Origin: Thermithiobacillus tepidarius DSM 3134
GTDB taxonomy: Bacteria; Pseudomonadota; Gammaproteobacteria; Acidithiobacillales; Thermithiobacillaceae
DNA: 64,000 nucleotides
Direction of reading: 5' to 3'
NCBI RefSeq assembly: GCF_000423825.1
Contig: NZ_AUIS01000008.1
Span: 70,567 to 134,566 of the forward strand
This document shows positions 38,423-47,633 of this stretch, one piece after another. The notes under the pieces are model-generated. The model was not told the origin of the DNA. It saw only the letters and a list, made by a program, of their open reading frames with translations, and made no database searches. Made by a program: the position numbers and the translations under genes. How positions within the stretch are numbered: the first letter of the stretch is position 1; the number at the start of each line of letters is the position of its first letter.

Positions 38423-39280
38423 ATGGCCAAGCTGCGCGTCGCCGTCCACAAGTTCTCCTCCTGCGACGGCTGCCAGATGCAGCTCCTCAACATGGAGCAG
38501 GACCTGCTCACCCTGGCCGAGCGGGTGGAGATCGCGAACTTCATCGAGGCCTCCAGCACGGTCCTGCCGGGGCCCTACGACGTTTCCTTCGTGGAGGGCT
38601 CGGTGTCCACCCACGAGGAGCGCGAGCGCATCCGGCGCATCCGCGCCGAGAGCCGCCTGCTCATCGCCATCGGCGCCTGCGCCACCTCAGGCGGCATCCA
38701 GGCCCTGCGCAACTGGGGCCGGCACGAGGCCTTCCTGCACGCGGTCTACGCCACGCCCGAGACCATCGACAGCCTGGCCCAGTCCACCCCCTTTTCCGAG
38801 CACGTGAAGGTGGACGCCGAACTCTACGGCTGCCCGCCCGACCCCGGCCAGCTCAAGCGGGTGATCGCCGACCTGCTGGCCGGAGTCCCGCCCTGGGTGC
38901 CGACCGAGGCGGTCTGCCTCCAGTGCAAGCGCGACGGCAACGTCTGCGTGCTGGTGGCCAGGGGCGAACCCTGCCTCGGCCCCGTCACCCGCACCGGCTG
39001 CGGCGCCCTGTGCCCGCAGCAGGAACGCGACTGCTACGGCTGCTTCGGGCCGCAGGGCGGCGGCAATACCACCGCCCTGGGGCGGCGCTTCCTCGCACCG
39101 GACATCGGCCTGACGCCGCCCGAGATCGTGCGCCGCTACCGCTTCATCTACAACTGGGCGCCGGCCTTCCGCGAAGGCTCGAAGGCGTGGGAGAACCCGG
39201 GGCCGGGGATGGGGCCGCTTCCGACTTCGGGTACGGACAACTCCTCTCCGTCGGGGAGAGGGCAGGGTGAGGGGGCATGA
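38423..39280 (+). CDS. hydD: Group 3b hydrogenase small (delta) subunit HydD
   Basis: 285 residues. The [NiFe] small subunit carrying the proximal iron-sulfur cluster. Cluster motif CDGCQMQLL about residues 14-22, IGACATSGGIQ about 87-97, YGCPPDPGQL about 137-146, and two further cysteine groups near 170-215 (CLQCKRDGNVC, CGALCPQQERDCYGC). The last 20 or so residues (after GSKAWENPGPG) are encoded by an intergenic-type CTCTCC...GGAGAGGG hairpin, so the natural C-terminus has been replaced or extended by repeat sequence. The stop overlaps the DUF559 ATG. Confidence 0.92.
   Translation: MAKLRVAVHKFSSCDGCQMQLLNMEQDLLTLAERVEIANFIEASSTVLPGPYDVSFVEGSVSTHEERERIRRIRAESRLLIAIGACATSGGIQALRNWGRHEAFLHAVYATPETIDSLAQSTPFSEHVKVDAELYGCPPDPGQLKRVIADLLAGVPPWVPTEAVCLQCKRDGNVCVLVARGEPCLGPVTRTGCGALCPQQERDCYGCFGPQGGGNTTALGRRFLAPDIGLTPPEIVRRYRFIYNWAPAFREGSKAWENPGPGMGPLPTSGTDNSSPSGRGQGEGA
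39241..39275. repeat. CCCTCACCC-type hairpin within the hydD end
   Basis: A CTCTCCGTCGGGGAGAG hairpin followed by GGCAGGGTGAGGG, the reverse-complement form of the CCCTCACCC repeat. It codes for the last residues of HydD and precedes the DUF559 start. Confidence 0.85.
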
Positions 39281-39903
39281 AAAACAGCGAGACCACCTCC
39301 ATCCAGTTTGCCCGCGAACTGCGGCAGCGGCAGACCGACGCCGAAAGCCGGTTCTGGCGTCATCTGCGCAGCCGCCAGCTCGACGGCCTCAAATTCCGCC
39401 GCCTGCACCCCGTCGGGCCCTACGTGCTGGATTTCTACTGCCACGAGGCGAGGCTGTGCGTGGAACTGGACGGCGGGCAGCACTACCTGGAGGCGGGCGC
39501 GCGGCGGGACGGGGCCCGGCGCCGGTTTCTGGAGGCGCAGGGCATTCGGACGCTGCGCTTCGGCAACCTGGACGTGCTGCAGAACATGGACGGCGTGCTG
39601 TCGGCCATCCTGGCGACGGCCCTCACCCCAGCCCGCTCCCCGAAGGAGAGGGAGCGCGGCGGGGCCAACCGGAGCAAACCGGGTCCGAAGACACCTCAAA
39701 GCGCCCGCTCACAGAGGGAGGGGAACAAAGTGACTGTGGAGCACGCCGCAGCAGCCCTCACCCCGCCCCTCTCCCAAAGGGAGAGGGAGTTAAAGCGCGA
39801 CTGCGTGGAAAGCAGCTCCCACGGGGCACACGGCAACGACCGCCCCGGTGAACCCTCTCCCTCCGGGAGAGGGCAGGGCGAGGGCAGCGAGGTGAGCCCA
39901 TGA
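39277..39903 (+). CDS. DUF559 nuclease-like protein inserted in the hydrogenase operon
   Basis: 208 residues. The first 115 are a DUF559 domain, a Vsr-like PD-(D/E)xK fold: RELRQRQTDAESRFW near the start, then VLDFYCHEARLCVELDGGQHY (about residues 49-69) with the D, E and DGGQH residues of the presumed active site. The last 90 residues are low complexity, translated from two CCCTCACCC hairpins and spacer, and have no recognisable fold. It overlaps hydD by four bases and hydA by four bases. It is not part of any known hydrogenase operon, so it is read as an insertion linked to the repeats. Confidence 0.85.
   Translation: MKNSETTSIQFARELRQRQTDAESRFWRHLRSRQLDGLKFRRLHPVGPYVLDFYCHEARLCVELDGGQHYLEAGARRDGARRRFLEAQGIRTLRFGNLDVLQNMDGVLSAILATALTPARSPKERERGGANRSKPGPKTPQSARSQREGNKVTVEHAAAALTPPLSQRERELKRDCVESSSHGAHGNDRPGEPSPSGRGQGEGSEVSP
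39619..39884. repeat. Three CCCTCACCC-type hairpins in the DUF559 3' region
   Basis: Copies at 39619-39657, 39754-39789 and 39853-39884 (the last inverted). They are the same family as 17961, 26430, 26652, 35142, 44558, 47510, 58450 and 62822. The outermost copies, 39241-39275 and 39853-39884, have the same orientation and bracket the nuclease gene. Confidence 0.85.
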
Positions 39904-41186
39904 CCGAGCGCCGCATCGACGTCCCGGTCCTCACCCGCGTCGAAGGCGAGGGGGCGCTGTTCGTGCGCATCGAGGGGGAGCAGGTCGCCGACCTGCGCCT
40001 GCGCATCTTCGAGCCGCCGCGCTTTTTCGAGAAATTCCTGGAGGGCCGGAGCTGGAAGGAGGTGCCGGACGCGGTGGCGCGCATCTGCGGCATCTGCCCG
40101 GTGGCCTACCAGATGAGCGCGGTACATGCCATCGAGCAGGCCTTTGGCGTCGAGATCACACCCGAGATCCGGGCCCTACGCCGCCTCTATTACTGCGGCG
40201 AGTGGCTGGAGAGCCACGGCCTGCATATCCACCTGCTGGCCGCGCCCGATTTCCTGGGCTATCCCGACGCCATGCGCATGGCAAAGGATTACCCTGATCT
40301 GCTGCGCCGCGGCATGGCCCTGCAGGGCCTGGGCAACGACATCGTGCGTCTCTTCGGCGGGCGGCCGGTCAATCCGGTGGGCGCGCGGGTGGGCGGCTTC
40401 TACCGGGCGCCGACGCGCCGGGAGATGGACGCGCTGCAGGCGCGGGCCGAGGCGCTGCTGCCCGAGGCAGAGGCCCTGCTGCGCTGGACGGCGGGCCTGA
40501 AAGTGCCGGCGGTCGACCGGGACGTGTCCTGTGTCTCCCTGCGCCACGACCACGAATATCCCATGAACGCGGGCCGGATCGTGTCCAGCCAGGGGCTGGA
40601 CATCGACGCCCGCGACTACGAGGCGCACTTCGCCGAGTTCCAGGTGCCCCACTCAACCGCCCTGCACGCCCAGCTGCACGGCCAACCCTACTGGGTCGGG
40701 CCCCTGCCGCGCCTGAACAACAATCTCGACCGCCTGCCGCCGGCCACCGCGCGCCTGCTGGCCGAGACCGGCATCCGCTGGCCGAGCGCCAACCCCTACC
40801 ACAGCATCGTGGCGCGCGCCGTGGAGATGCATCTGGCCTTGGTGGAGGCCATCGGCCTCCTGGCGGGCTACCGGCCGCTGCGCCAGGGCTACGTGGACGT
40901 GAGCCCGCGCGCCGGGGTCGGCATGGCGGCCACCGAGGCGCCGCGCGGCATCCTTTGGCACCGCTACGAGCTGGACGGGCAGGGTCTGGTGCGCGCCGCC
41001 CGCATCGTGCCGCCCACCAGCCAGAACCAGGCGCAGATGGAAGCGGACCTGCGCGCGAGCGTTCAGGAAAACCTGGGCCTCGACGACACGGCGCTGCGCG
41101 CGCGCCTGGAGGCGGACATCCGCAATTACGACCCCTGCATCTCCTGCTCCACCCACTTCCTGCGGCTCACCGTGGAGCGCGCGTGA
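39900..41186 (+). CDS. hydA: Group 3b hydrogenase large (alpha) subunit HydA
   Basis: 428 residues. The catalytic [NiFe] subunit. The N-terminal nickel motif RICGICPVA is at about residues 61-69 and the C-terminal motif DPCISCSTHFL at about 411-421, giving four cysteine ligands. The tail beyond the conserved histidine (FLRLTVERA) would be cut by the maturation protease encoded next. A GAGGTGA site precedes the ATG, which overlaps the DUF559 stop. Together the four Hyd subunits would interconvert H2 and NAD(P)H in the cytoplasm. Confidence 0.95.
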   Translation: MTERRIDVPVLTRVEGEGALFVRIEGEQVADLRLRIFEPPRFFEKFLEGRSWKEVPDAVARICGICPVAYQMSAVHAIEQAFGVEITPEIRALRRLYYCGEWLESHGLHIHLLAAPDFLGYPDAMRMAKDYPDLLRRGMALQGLGNDIVRLFGGRPVNPVGARVGGFYRAPTRREMDALQARAEALLPEAEALLRWTAGLKVPAVDRDVSCVSLRHDHEYPMNAGRIVSSQGLDIDARDYEAHFAEFQVPHSTALHAQLHGQPYWVGPLPRLNNNLDRLPPATARLLAETGIRWPSANPYHSIVARAVEMHLALVEAIGLLAGYRPLRQGYVDVSPRAGVGMAATEAPRGILWHRYELDGQGLVRAARIVPPTSQNQAQMEADLRASVQENLGLDDTALRARLEADIRNYDPCISCSTHFLRLTVERA

Positions 41187-41647
41187 CGCCCGTCCGCGTG
41201 CTCGGCATCGGTTCGCCCTGGGGCGACGACCGGATCGGCTGGCTGGCCGCCGAGGCGTTGCGGCCCATGGTGACGGACGCCGCGGTGGAGATCCGCGTGC
41301 TGGACCGCCCGGGCGCGACCCTGGTCGCCCATCTGGGCGACGCCGAAGCAGTGCTGCTGCTGGACGCCGTGCAGGGCGGCGGAACGCCCGGCCGGCTGCA
41401 CCGCGTCGCCGGCCCGACCGTCGCCGCCTGCGCCCGCGCACCCCTGGCCACCCATGGCTTCGGCGTGGCCGAGGCGCTGGCCCTGGCGGCGGCGCTCGGT
41501 CATCTGCCGCGGCGACTCTGCCTCCTGGGCGTGGAGATTGCCGCCAGCCAACCCGCGGCCGCCCCCAGTGCGCCGGTCTTGGCGGCCCTGCCCGCCCTGC
41601 TGGATGCGGCGCGCGCCCAGCTGCACGCCTGGCGCCAGGCCGGCTAG
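41183..41647 (+). CDS. Hydrogenase maturation endopeptidase (group 3b type)
   Basis: 154 residues. The GIGSPWGDDRIGW motif (about residues 8-20) has the acidic nickel-binding residue, LLLDAVQGGG (about 58) the second and THGFGV (about 89) a histidine, as in HyaD/HycI-type proteases that cleave the large-subunit tail once nickel is in place. GTG start overlapping the hydA stop by four bases (GTGA), so it is likely the dedicated protease for HydA. Confidence 0.9.
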   Translation: MTPVRVLGIGSPWGDDRIGWLAAEALRPMVTDAAVEIRVLDRPGATLVAHLGDAEAVLLLDAVQGGGTPGRLHRVAGPTVAACARAPLATHGFGVAEALALAAALGHLPRRLCLLGVEIAASQPAAAPSAPVLAALPALLDAARAQLHAWRQAG

Positions 41648-41651
41648 CCGA

Positions 41652-44330
41652 TCACTCCAAGGCCAAGCGCACTTCCACCAGCTCGGGATCGGGCGTCGCG
41701 TGGCGCTCGAAGCCGAAGCGCCGCGCCAAGCCCAGCATGGCCGTGTTGTCGGCCAGCACTTGGCCCACCAGCTCGCGCAGGCCGCGGGCGCGGCAGTAGC
41801 GGATCATCTTGTCGAGCAGGATGCGTCCCAGGCCCTGGCCCTTGAGGTCTGAACGCACCACGATGGCGAATTCGGCACGCTGGTTGTCCGGATCGGCGAT
41901 GGAGCGCACCACGCCGAGGGTTTCGGGCTGGCCGTGGGCATCGGGGGCGGTGGCGATGAAAGCCATTTCGCGGTCGTAGTCGTTCTGGGTGAAGCGGGCC
42001 ATCTCGCTGTGCGGAAACTCGCTGACCAGGCCGAAGAAGCGGAAGCGGATGTCCTCGGGCGTCAGGCGGCTGATGAAGGCCGCATGGGCCGGCTCGTCCT
42101 CGGGACGGATCGGGCGCAGCAGGACCTGGCGGCCCGAGCGCAGGACGGCGCTTTCCTCCAATTCACGCGGATAGGGACGGATGGCGAGGCGCGCCGGGCC
42201 CGGCTGCGCGGCCGGGGCGATACGGATGCGGGCGTCCAGGGCCAGCACGCCGTGTTCGTCGGCGATGAGTGGATTGATGTCCAGCTCGACGATCTCAGGA
42301 AGGTCGACGATGAGCTGGGAGACCTGGATCAGGGTCAGGCGGATGGCGTCCAGATCGGCCGGCGGGCGGTCGCGGTAGCCGCGCAGGAGCCGCGCCACCC
42401 GGGTGCGCTGGATGATCTCGCCGGCCAGGGTCATGTTCAGGGGCGGCAGGCCCACGGCGCGGTCGCCGATCACCTCCACCGCCGTGCCGCCCTGGCCGAA
42501 GAGGATGATCGGGCCAAAGACGGAGTCGGTGCTCATGCCGACGATGAGCTCGTGCGCCCCCGGGCGCCGCGCCATGCGCTGCACCGCGAAGCCGGTGAGG
42601 CGCGCCTCGGGGAAGATGGCCCGCAGGCGCGCCTGCATGGCTTCCGCCGCCGCCTGCAGGGCCGCCTCGTCGGCAATGTCGAGCACCACGCCGCCCACGT
42701 CCGACTTGTGGATGATGTCCGGCGACAGAATCTTGAGAGCCACCGGAAAGCCGATCTCGCGGGCCACCCGCAGCGTGTCCTCGGGGCTGGCGGCGATCTG
42801 GGTTTCGACGATGGGGATGCCGTAGGCGGCCAGCACCGCCTTGGCCTCGGGCTCGCTGAGCTGGTCGCGTCCGCTCGCCAGCACCTGCTGCACCAGCAGG
42901 CGCGCCGTGGCGGTGGCGGGCGTGAACTCGCTCGGCACCGAGGGCGGCGTCTCCATCAGCAGCTCCTGGTTGCGACGATAGCGCACCAGGTGCAGGAAGC
43001 CGCGCACCGCCTGGTCCGGGGTATCGAAGTTGGGGATGCCGGCGGCGTCCAGCACGGCCCGTGCCCGCTCCGCCGCGTAGTCGCCCATCCAGGAGGCGAG
43101 CACGGTGCGCTCGCTGCGGCGCGCCGCCTCGGCCACCGCCTGCGCCGCCGCCTCGCCGGGGGCGATGGCGGTGGGCACGTGCATGACCAGCACGGCATCG
43201 ACATCGGGCGCCTTGAGCAGGATTTCGAGGCTCTGCGCGTAGCGCCGGGCGTCGGCGTCGCCGATGATGTCCACCGGATTGCCGCGCGACCAGGTGGCGG
43301 GCAGCACGGCATCGAGCTGGCGCACGGTGTCCTCACCCAGCTCGGCCAAGCGGCCGCCGCCGGCCACCAGGGCATCGGTGGCCATCACCGCCGGCCCGCC
43401 GCCGTTGCTCAGGATGGCCAGCCGCTCGCCCCGCAGGGGCCGCAGCCGCGCCACGGTCTCCACCGCGTCGAAGAGCTCGTCGATCTCGAAGACGCGCAGC
43501 ATGCCCGCGCGCCGGATGGCGGCGTCGTAGACGTCGTCGGCGCCGGCCAGGGCGCCGGTGTGGGAAGTGGCCGCCTTCGCTCCCTCGGCCATGCGCCCGG
43601 CCTTGATGGCGAGCACCGGCTTGTTGCGCGCCGCGCCGCGGGCGGCGGACATGAAGCGGCGCGCCTCGCGCACCGCTTCGATGTAGAGCAGGATGGCGCG
43701 GGTGCCGGGGTCCGAGCCCAGATAGTCGAGCACGTCGGCGAAGTTCACGTCGGCGCTGTCGCCCAGCGACACGAAATGGGAAAAGCCGATGCCCTTGGCC
43801 CGCGCCCAGTCCAGCACCGCCGTGCACAGGGCGCCGGACTGGGAGACGAAGGCGATCTTGCCGGGCAGGGCGTCGATATGGGCGAAGCTGGCGTTGAGGC
43901 CGAGGCCGGGCACCAGGAGCCCGATGCAGTTGGGGCCGAGGATGCGCAGGGTGTGCGGCCGGGCCGCCGCCAGCATGGCCTCGGTGAGCGGCCGGTCGGC
44001 CTCGTCGCGCGCCTGGGACAGCCCGGCCGTGAGCACGATGGCGGCGCGGGTGCCGCGCGCGCCCAGCTCGCCGATGAGCGCCGGGACCGCGGCCGGCGGC
44101 GTGGCGATGACGGCCAGGTCGGGCGTGAGCGGCAGACTTGCCACGTCCGGATAGGTCAGCACCCCGGCCACCGCCGTGTACTTCGGGTTGACCGGCATCA
44201 CCGGCCCGGCGAAGCCGCCCTGCAGCAGATTGCGCATCAGCACGGCGCCGACGCTGTCCGCCTGATTGGAAGCACCGATCACCGCCACCGAACGGGGGCG
44301 GAACAGGTGCTTGAGATTGCGGATGCTCAT
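41652..44330 (-). CDS. NDP-forming acyl-CoA synthetase fused to GNAT acetyltransferase
   Basis: 892 residues. Residues about 1-450 are CoA-binding and ligase-like (FRPRSVAVIGASNQADSVG, SQSGALCTAVLDWA, SHTGALAGADD), about 480-700 an ATP-grasp domain, and about 735-880 a GNAT domain (IAIVVRSDLKGQGLGRILLDKMI-like). This is the architecture of PatZ/Pat protein acetyltransferases, which modify and inactivate acetyl-CoA synthetase. The histidine-containing SHTGAL loop is present, so ligase activity cannot be excluded. It separates the hydrogenase structural operon from the hyp cluster and converges with the protease gene, five bases apart. Confidence 0.93.
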   Translation of the reverse strand: MSIRNLKHLFRPRSVAVIGASNQADSVGAVLMRNLLQGGFAGPVMPVNPKYTAVAGVLTYPDVASLPLTPDLAVIATPPAAVPALIGELGARGTRAAIVLTAGLSQARDEADRPLTEAMLAAARPHTLRILGPNCIGLLVPGLGLNASFAHIDALPGKIAFVSQSGALCTAVLDWARAKGIGFSHFVSLGDSADVNFADVLDYLGSDPGTRAILLYIEAVREARRFMSAARGAARNKPVLAIKAGRMAEGAKAATSHTGALAGADDVYDAAIRRAGMLRVFEIDELFDAVETVARLRPLRGERLAILSNGGGPAVMATDALVAGGGRLAELGEDTVRQLDAVLPATWSRGNPVDIIGDADARRYAQSLEILLKAPDVDAVLVMHVPTAIAPGEAAAQAVAEAARRSERTVLASWMGDYAAERARAVLDAAGIPNFDTPDQAVRGFLHLVRYRRNQELLMETPPSVPSEFTPATATARLLVQQVLASGRDQLSEPEAKAVLAAYGIPIVETQIAASPEDTLRVAREIGFPVALKILSPDIIHKSDVGGVVLDIADEAALQAAAEAMQARLRAIFPEARLTGFAVQRMARRPGAHELIVGMSTDSVFGPIILFGQGGTAVEVIGDRAVGLPPLNMTLAGEIIQRTRVARLLRGYRDRPPADLDAIRLTLIQVSQLIVDLPEIVELDINPLIADEHGVLALDARIRIAPAAQPGPARLAIRPYPRELEESAVLRSGRQVLLRPIRPEDEPAHAAFISRLTPEDIRFRFFGLVSEFPHSEMARFTQNDYDREMAFIATAPDAHGQPETLGVVRSIADPDNQRAEFAIVVRSDLKGQGLGRILLDKMIRYCRARGLRELVGQVLADNTAMLGLARRFGFERHATPDPELVEVRLALE

Positions 44331-44475
44331 GGGAATACCCGTGGGTGTGGTCTGCTTCTTGAGTTTGAATCCCGGATCGCGGACCGGTTCATTCTCGCTT
44401 GCATGCCGGTTGCGCAGAAGCGCTTCAGCCGCGGGCCGGACCGGCGGCGGCAGCGGCTGCGCGCAGCAGCGACGG

Positions 44476-44785
44476 CGGATCGCGAGCCAGCTCGCGCCTG
44501 CGGCCGGCGGCTGTGGCGCGACCCAAGGATAATACCGGGACGCTCACCCTATCGGCCCCTCACCCTGCCCGCTCCGGGCGGGTGCGGTGCCGCGCCAAGG
44601 CCTGGCGGGCCGGCATGCTGGCTTGTCGGAGCGGGCTGGCCCGCGATCCGCTGTGTCCACAAGCCGAGCAATCGCGGGCCAGCCCGCTCCTGCAGCCAGT
44701 GGCGGCAACCTATGTAGGTTGGGCTGAGTGCAGCGAAGCCCAACGGGGGTTGGGGATGCCGTGCTACCCCATCGTCCCGCCGCAT
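44476..44785. repeat. Composite intergenic repeat block with GTTGGGCT module
   Basis: Single REP arm at 44476-44500, CCCTCACCC hairpin at 44558-44586, REP-like pair at 44624-44692, then a GGTTGGGCTGAGTGCAGCGAAGCCCAAC hairpin at 44714-44750. The block 44516-44707 matches 35101-35292, and 44702-44784 matches 58612-58694. A partial arm lies at 44805-44825. The gap 44331-44862 contains no gene. Confidence 0.85.
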
Positions 44786-44862
44786 CGCGCAGGGCCGGCG
44801 GGAGATGCAGAAGCGAGCTGGCCATTGCGCGCTCACCGCCGGCCGGCGCGCCGGGCGCCATC

Positions 44863-45905
44863 TCAACAGATCCTGGGCAACTGCTCCCCGCTCAGCCAGT
44901 CCACGATGCGGCTGCCGCCGAAGCTGGTGGTCATCTGCACGAAGTGGTGCGGGTCGGCCCGAACCTCGCCGATGACGGCCGCCTCGCGCCCCAGCGGGTG
45001 CGCGCGCATGGCGGCGAGCAGGCGGTCGGCATCCTCCGGGGCGCAGATGGCGACGAGCTTGCCCTCGTTGGCCACGTAGAGGGGATCGAGGCCGAGGAAC
45101 TCGCAGGCGGCGGCCACTTCGGTGCGGATGGGCAGGGCCGCCTCGTCGATGTGCATGCCCACGCCCGACTGCCGGGCCAGTTCGTTGAGGGTGGCGCCGA
45201 GGCCGCCGCGGGTGGGGTCGCGCAGGCAATGGATGTCCGGCACGGCGGCCAGCATGGCGGCCACCAGTTCGTGCAGGGCGGCGGTGTCCGATGCGATGCT
45301 GGTGCCGAAGGACAGGTTCTCGCGCAGGGACATGATGGCCACGCCGTGGTCGCCGAGGGTGCCGCTGAGCAGGATCTTGTCTCCCGGCCGGGCACGATCG
45401 CCCGACACCCGCACGTCGGCCGGCACCACGCCGATGCCGGTGGTGGTGATGAAGACGCCGTCGCCCTTGCCCTGCTCCACCACCTTGGTATCGCCGGTGA
45501 CAATGGGCACGCCGGCCTGGCGGGCAGCGGCGGCCATGGACTCGACGATGCGCTTGAGGTCGCTCAGGGGAAAGCCCTCCTCCAGGATGAAGCCGGCCGA
45601 GAGGTAGAGCGGCTTCGCGCCGGCCATGGCCACGTCGTTGACGGTGCCGTGCACGGCCAGGCAGCCGATGTCGCCGCCGGGGAAGAAGAGCGGCGAGACC
45701 ACGTGGCTGTCGGTGGCCATGACCAGGCGCCCGGCCGGCACGGAGAAGCAGGCCTGATCGTTCAACTGGCGCAGCCAGTCGTTGTCGAAGGCGGCCAGGA
45801 AAAGCTCGTCGATGAGCTGCGCCATGGCGCGCCCGCCGCTGCCGTGGGTCAGATCCACGCGGCCGCGCTTGAAGTCGATGGGGCGGATGTAGTCCTTGGC
45901 CGCGC

Positions 45906-45909
<4 letters not shown>
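44863..45909 (-). CDS. hypE: Hydrogenase maturation protein HypE
   Basis: 348 residues. HypE dehydrates the carbamoyl group on its C-terminal cysteine to a thiocyanate, supplying cyanide ligands for the [NiFe] site. The needed C-terminal cysteine is present (PRIC). N-terminal LTHGSGGRAMAQLIDE, and the AIR-synthase-type motif GDTKVVEQGKGDGVFI match. The start codon overlaps the hypD stop by four bases, so hypD and hypE are coupled. Confidence 0.97.
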
Positions 45910-47039
<1,130 letters not shown>

Positions 47040-47139
47040 GGGCTGCTCCTCGTGCTGTCGTGGTCTTTGCCCTTGCTTTTTCTTCATCCAGCCCGCTCCC
47101 TGCTGAGCGGGCTGGATGAGGACTGCTTCAACGGCGCCC

Positions 47140-47172
47140 CGTTGGGCTTCGCGGCGCTCAGCCCAACCTACC
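47140..47172. repeat. GTTGGGCTTCGC hairpin between hypC and hypD
   Basis: GTTGGGCTTCGCGGCGCTCAGCCCAAC forms a hairpin; it is the reverse form of the module at 44714 and 58625. It occupies most of the 167-base gap between hypC and hypD. A fragment of a CCCTCACCC-type unit follows. Confidence 0.8.
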
Positions 47173-47206
47173 TTCCTGTGCGCCCTCTCCCGCCGGGTGA
47201 GGGCGG

Positions 47207-47434
47207 CTAAGCCTTCTCCAACGCCTGCAACTCCTCGAACAGCGCCAGCGTGCGCGCCGCCTCCGCCGCGTCCAGGCGACTGATGGCGTAGCCCACGTGG
47301 ACGATGACGTAGTCGCCTTCCCCCACGCCGTCCACCAGGCCCAGGGAAATGGTCTTGCGCACGCCGCCGATGTCCACCAGGGCGTTGTCGTCCTCCAGCA
47401 CTTGCACCACCCGCGCCGGCATGGCCAGACACAT
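47207..47434 (-). CDS. hypC: Hydrogenase assembly chaperone HypC
   Basis: 75 residues. HypC binds HypD and delivers the iron centre to the large subunit. The essential cysteine is at position 2 (MCLAMPARVV), and SLGLVDGVGEGDYVIVHVGYAISRLD matches. The start is the ATG of MCLAM; the longer in-frame reading is ignored because the mature N-terminal Cys2 is diagnostic. A second HypC gene lies at 53565. Confidence 0.96.
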   Translation of the reverse strand: MCLAMPARVVQVLEDDNALVDIGGVRKTISLGLVDGVGEGDYVIVHVGYAISRLDAAEAARTLALFEELQALEKA

Positions 47435-47509
47435 GGTCGATCTCCTCGGTTGTTCCAAAACCGGCTTTTCCTCCCGTGGGGAGAAGGCCGGAATACAATA
47501 GCAGGGCTT

Positions 47510-47543
47510 GCCCTCACCCTGCCCTCTCCCGGAGGGAGAGGGT
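47510..47543. repeat. CCCTCACCC-type hairpin upstream of hypC
   Basis: CCCTCACCCTGCCCTCTCCC-GGA-GGGAGAGGG, an almost ideal copy of the repeat, in the 180-base gap between hypF and hypC. Confidence 0.9.
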
Positions 47544-47563
47544 TCTATGCCGTGCCAAGCCCG

Positions 47564-47633
47564 ACTCAGCACTCAGCACTCAGCACTCAGCACTCAGCAC
47601 TCAGCACTCAGCACTCAGCACTCAGCACTCGGA
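47564..47633. repeat. Heptamer tandem repeat (ACTCAGC), 9 perfect units
   Basis: Nine identical seven-base units from 47564 to 47626, then one degenerate unit. On the minus strand it reads GCTGAGT, so a TGA occurs in every frame. The hypF stop codon (47615-47617) is inside it. Confidence 0.95.

Noticed and set aside
41934-44717. 927-residue open frame opposite the acyl-CoA synthetase/GNAT gene
   Set aside because: Shadow of a real gene; no family features, and it runs into the repeat block.
47564-47633. CRISPR-like array
   Set aside because: The seven-base units have no spacers and no cas genes lie nearby; it is a simple tandem repeat.
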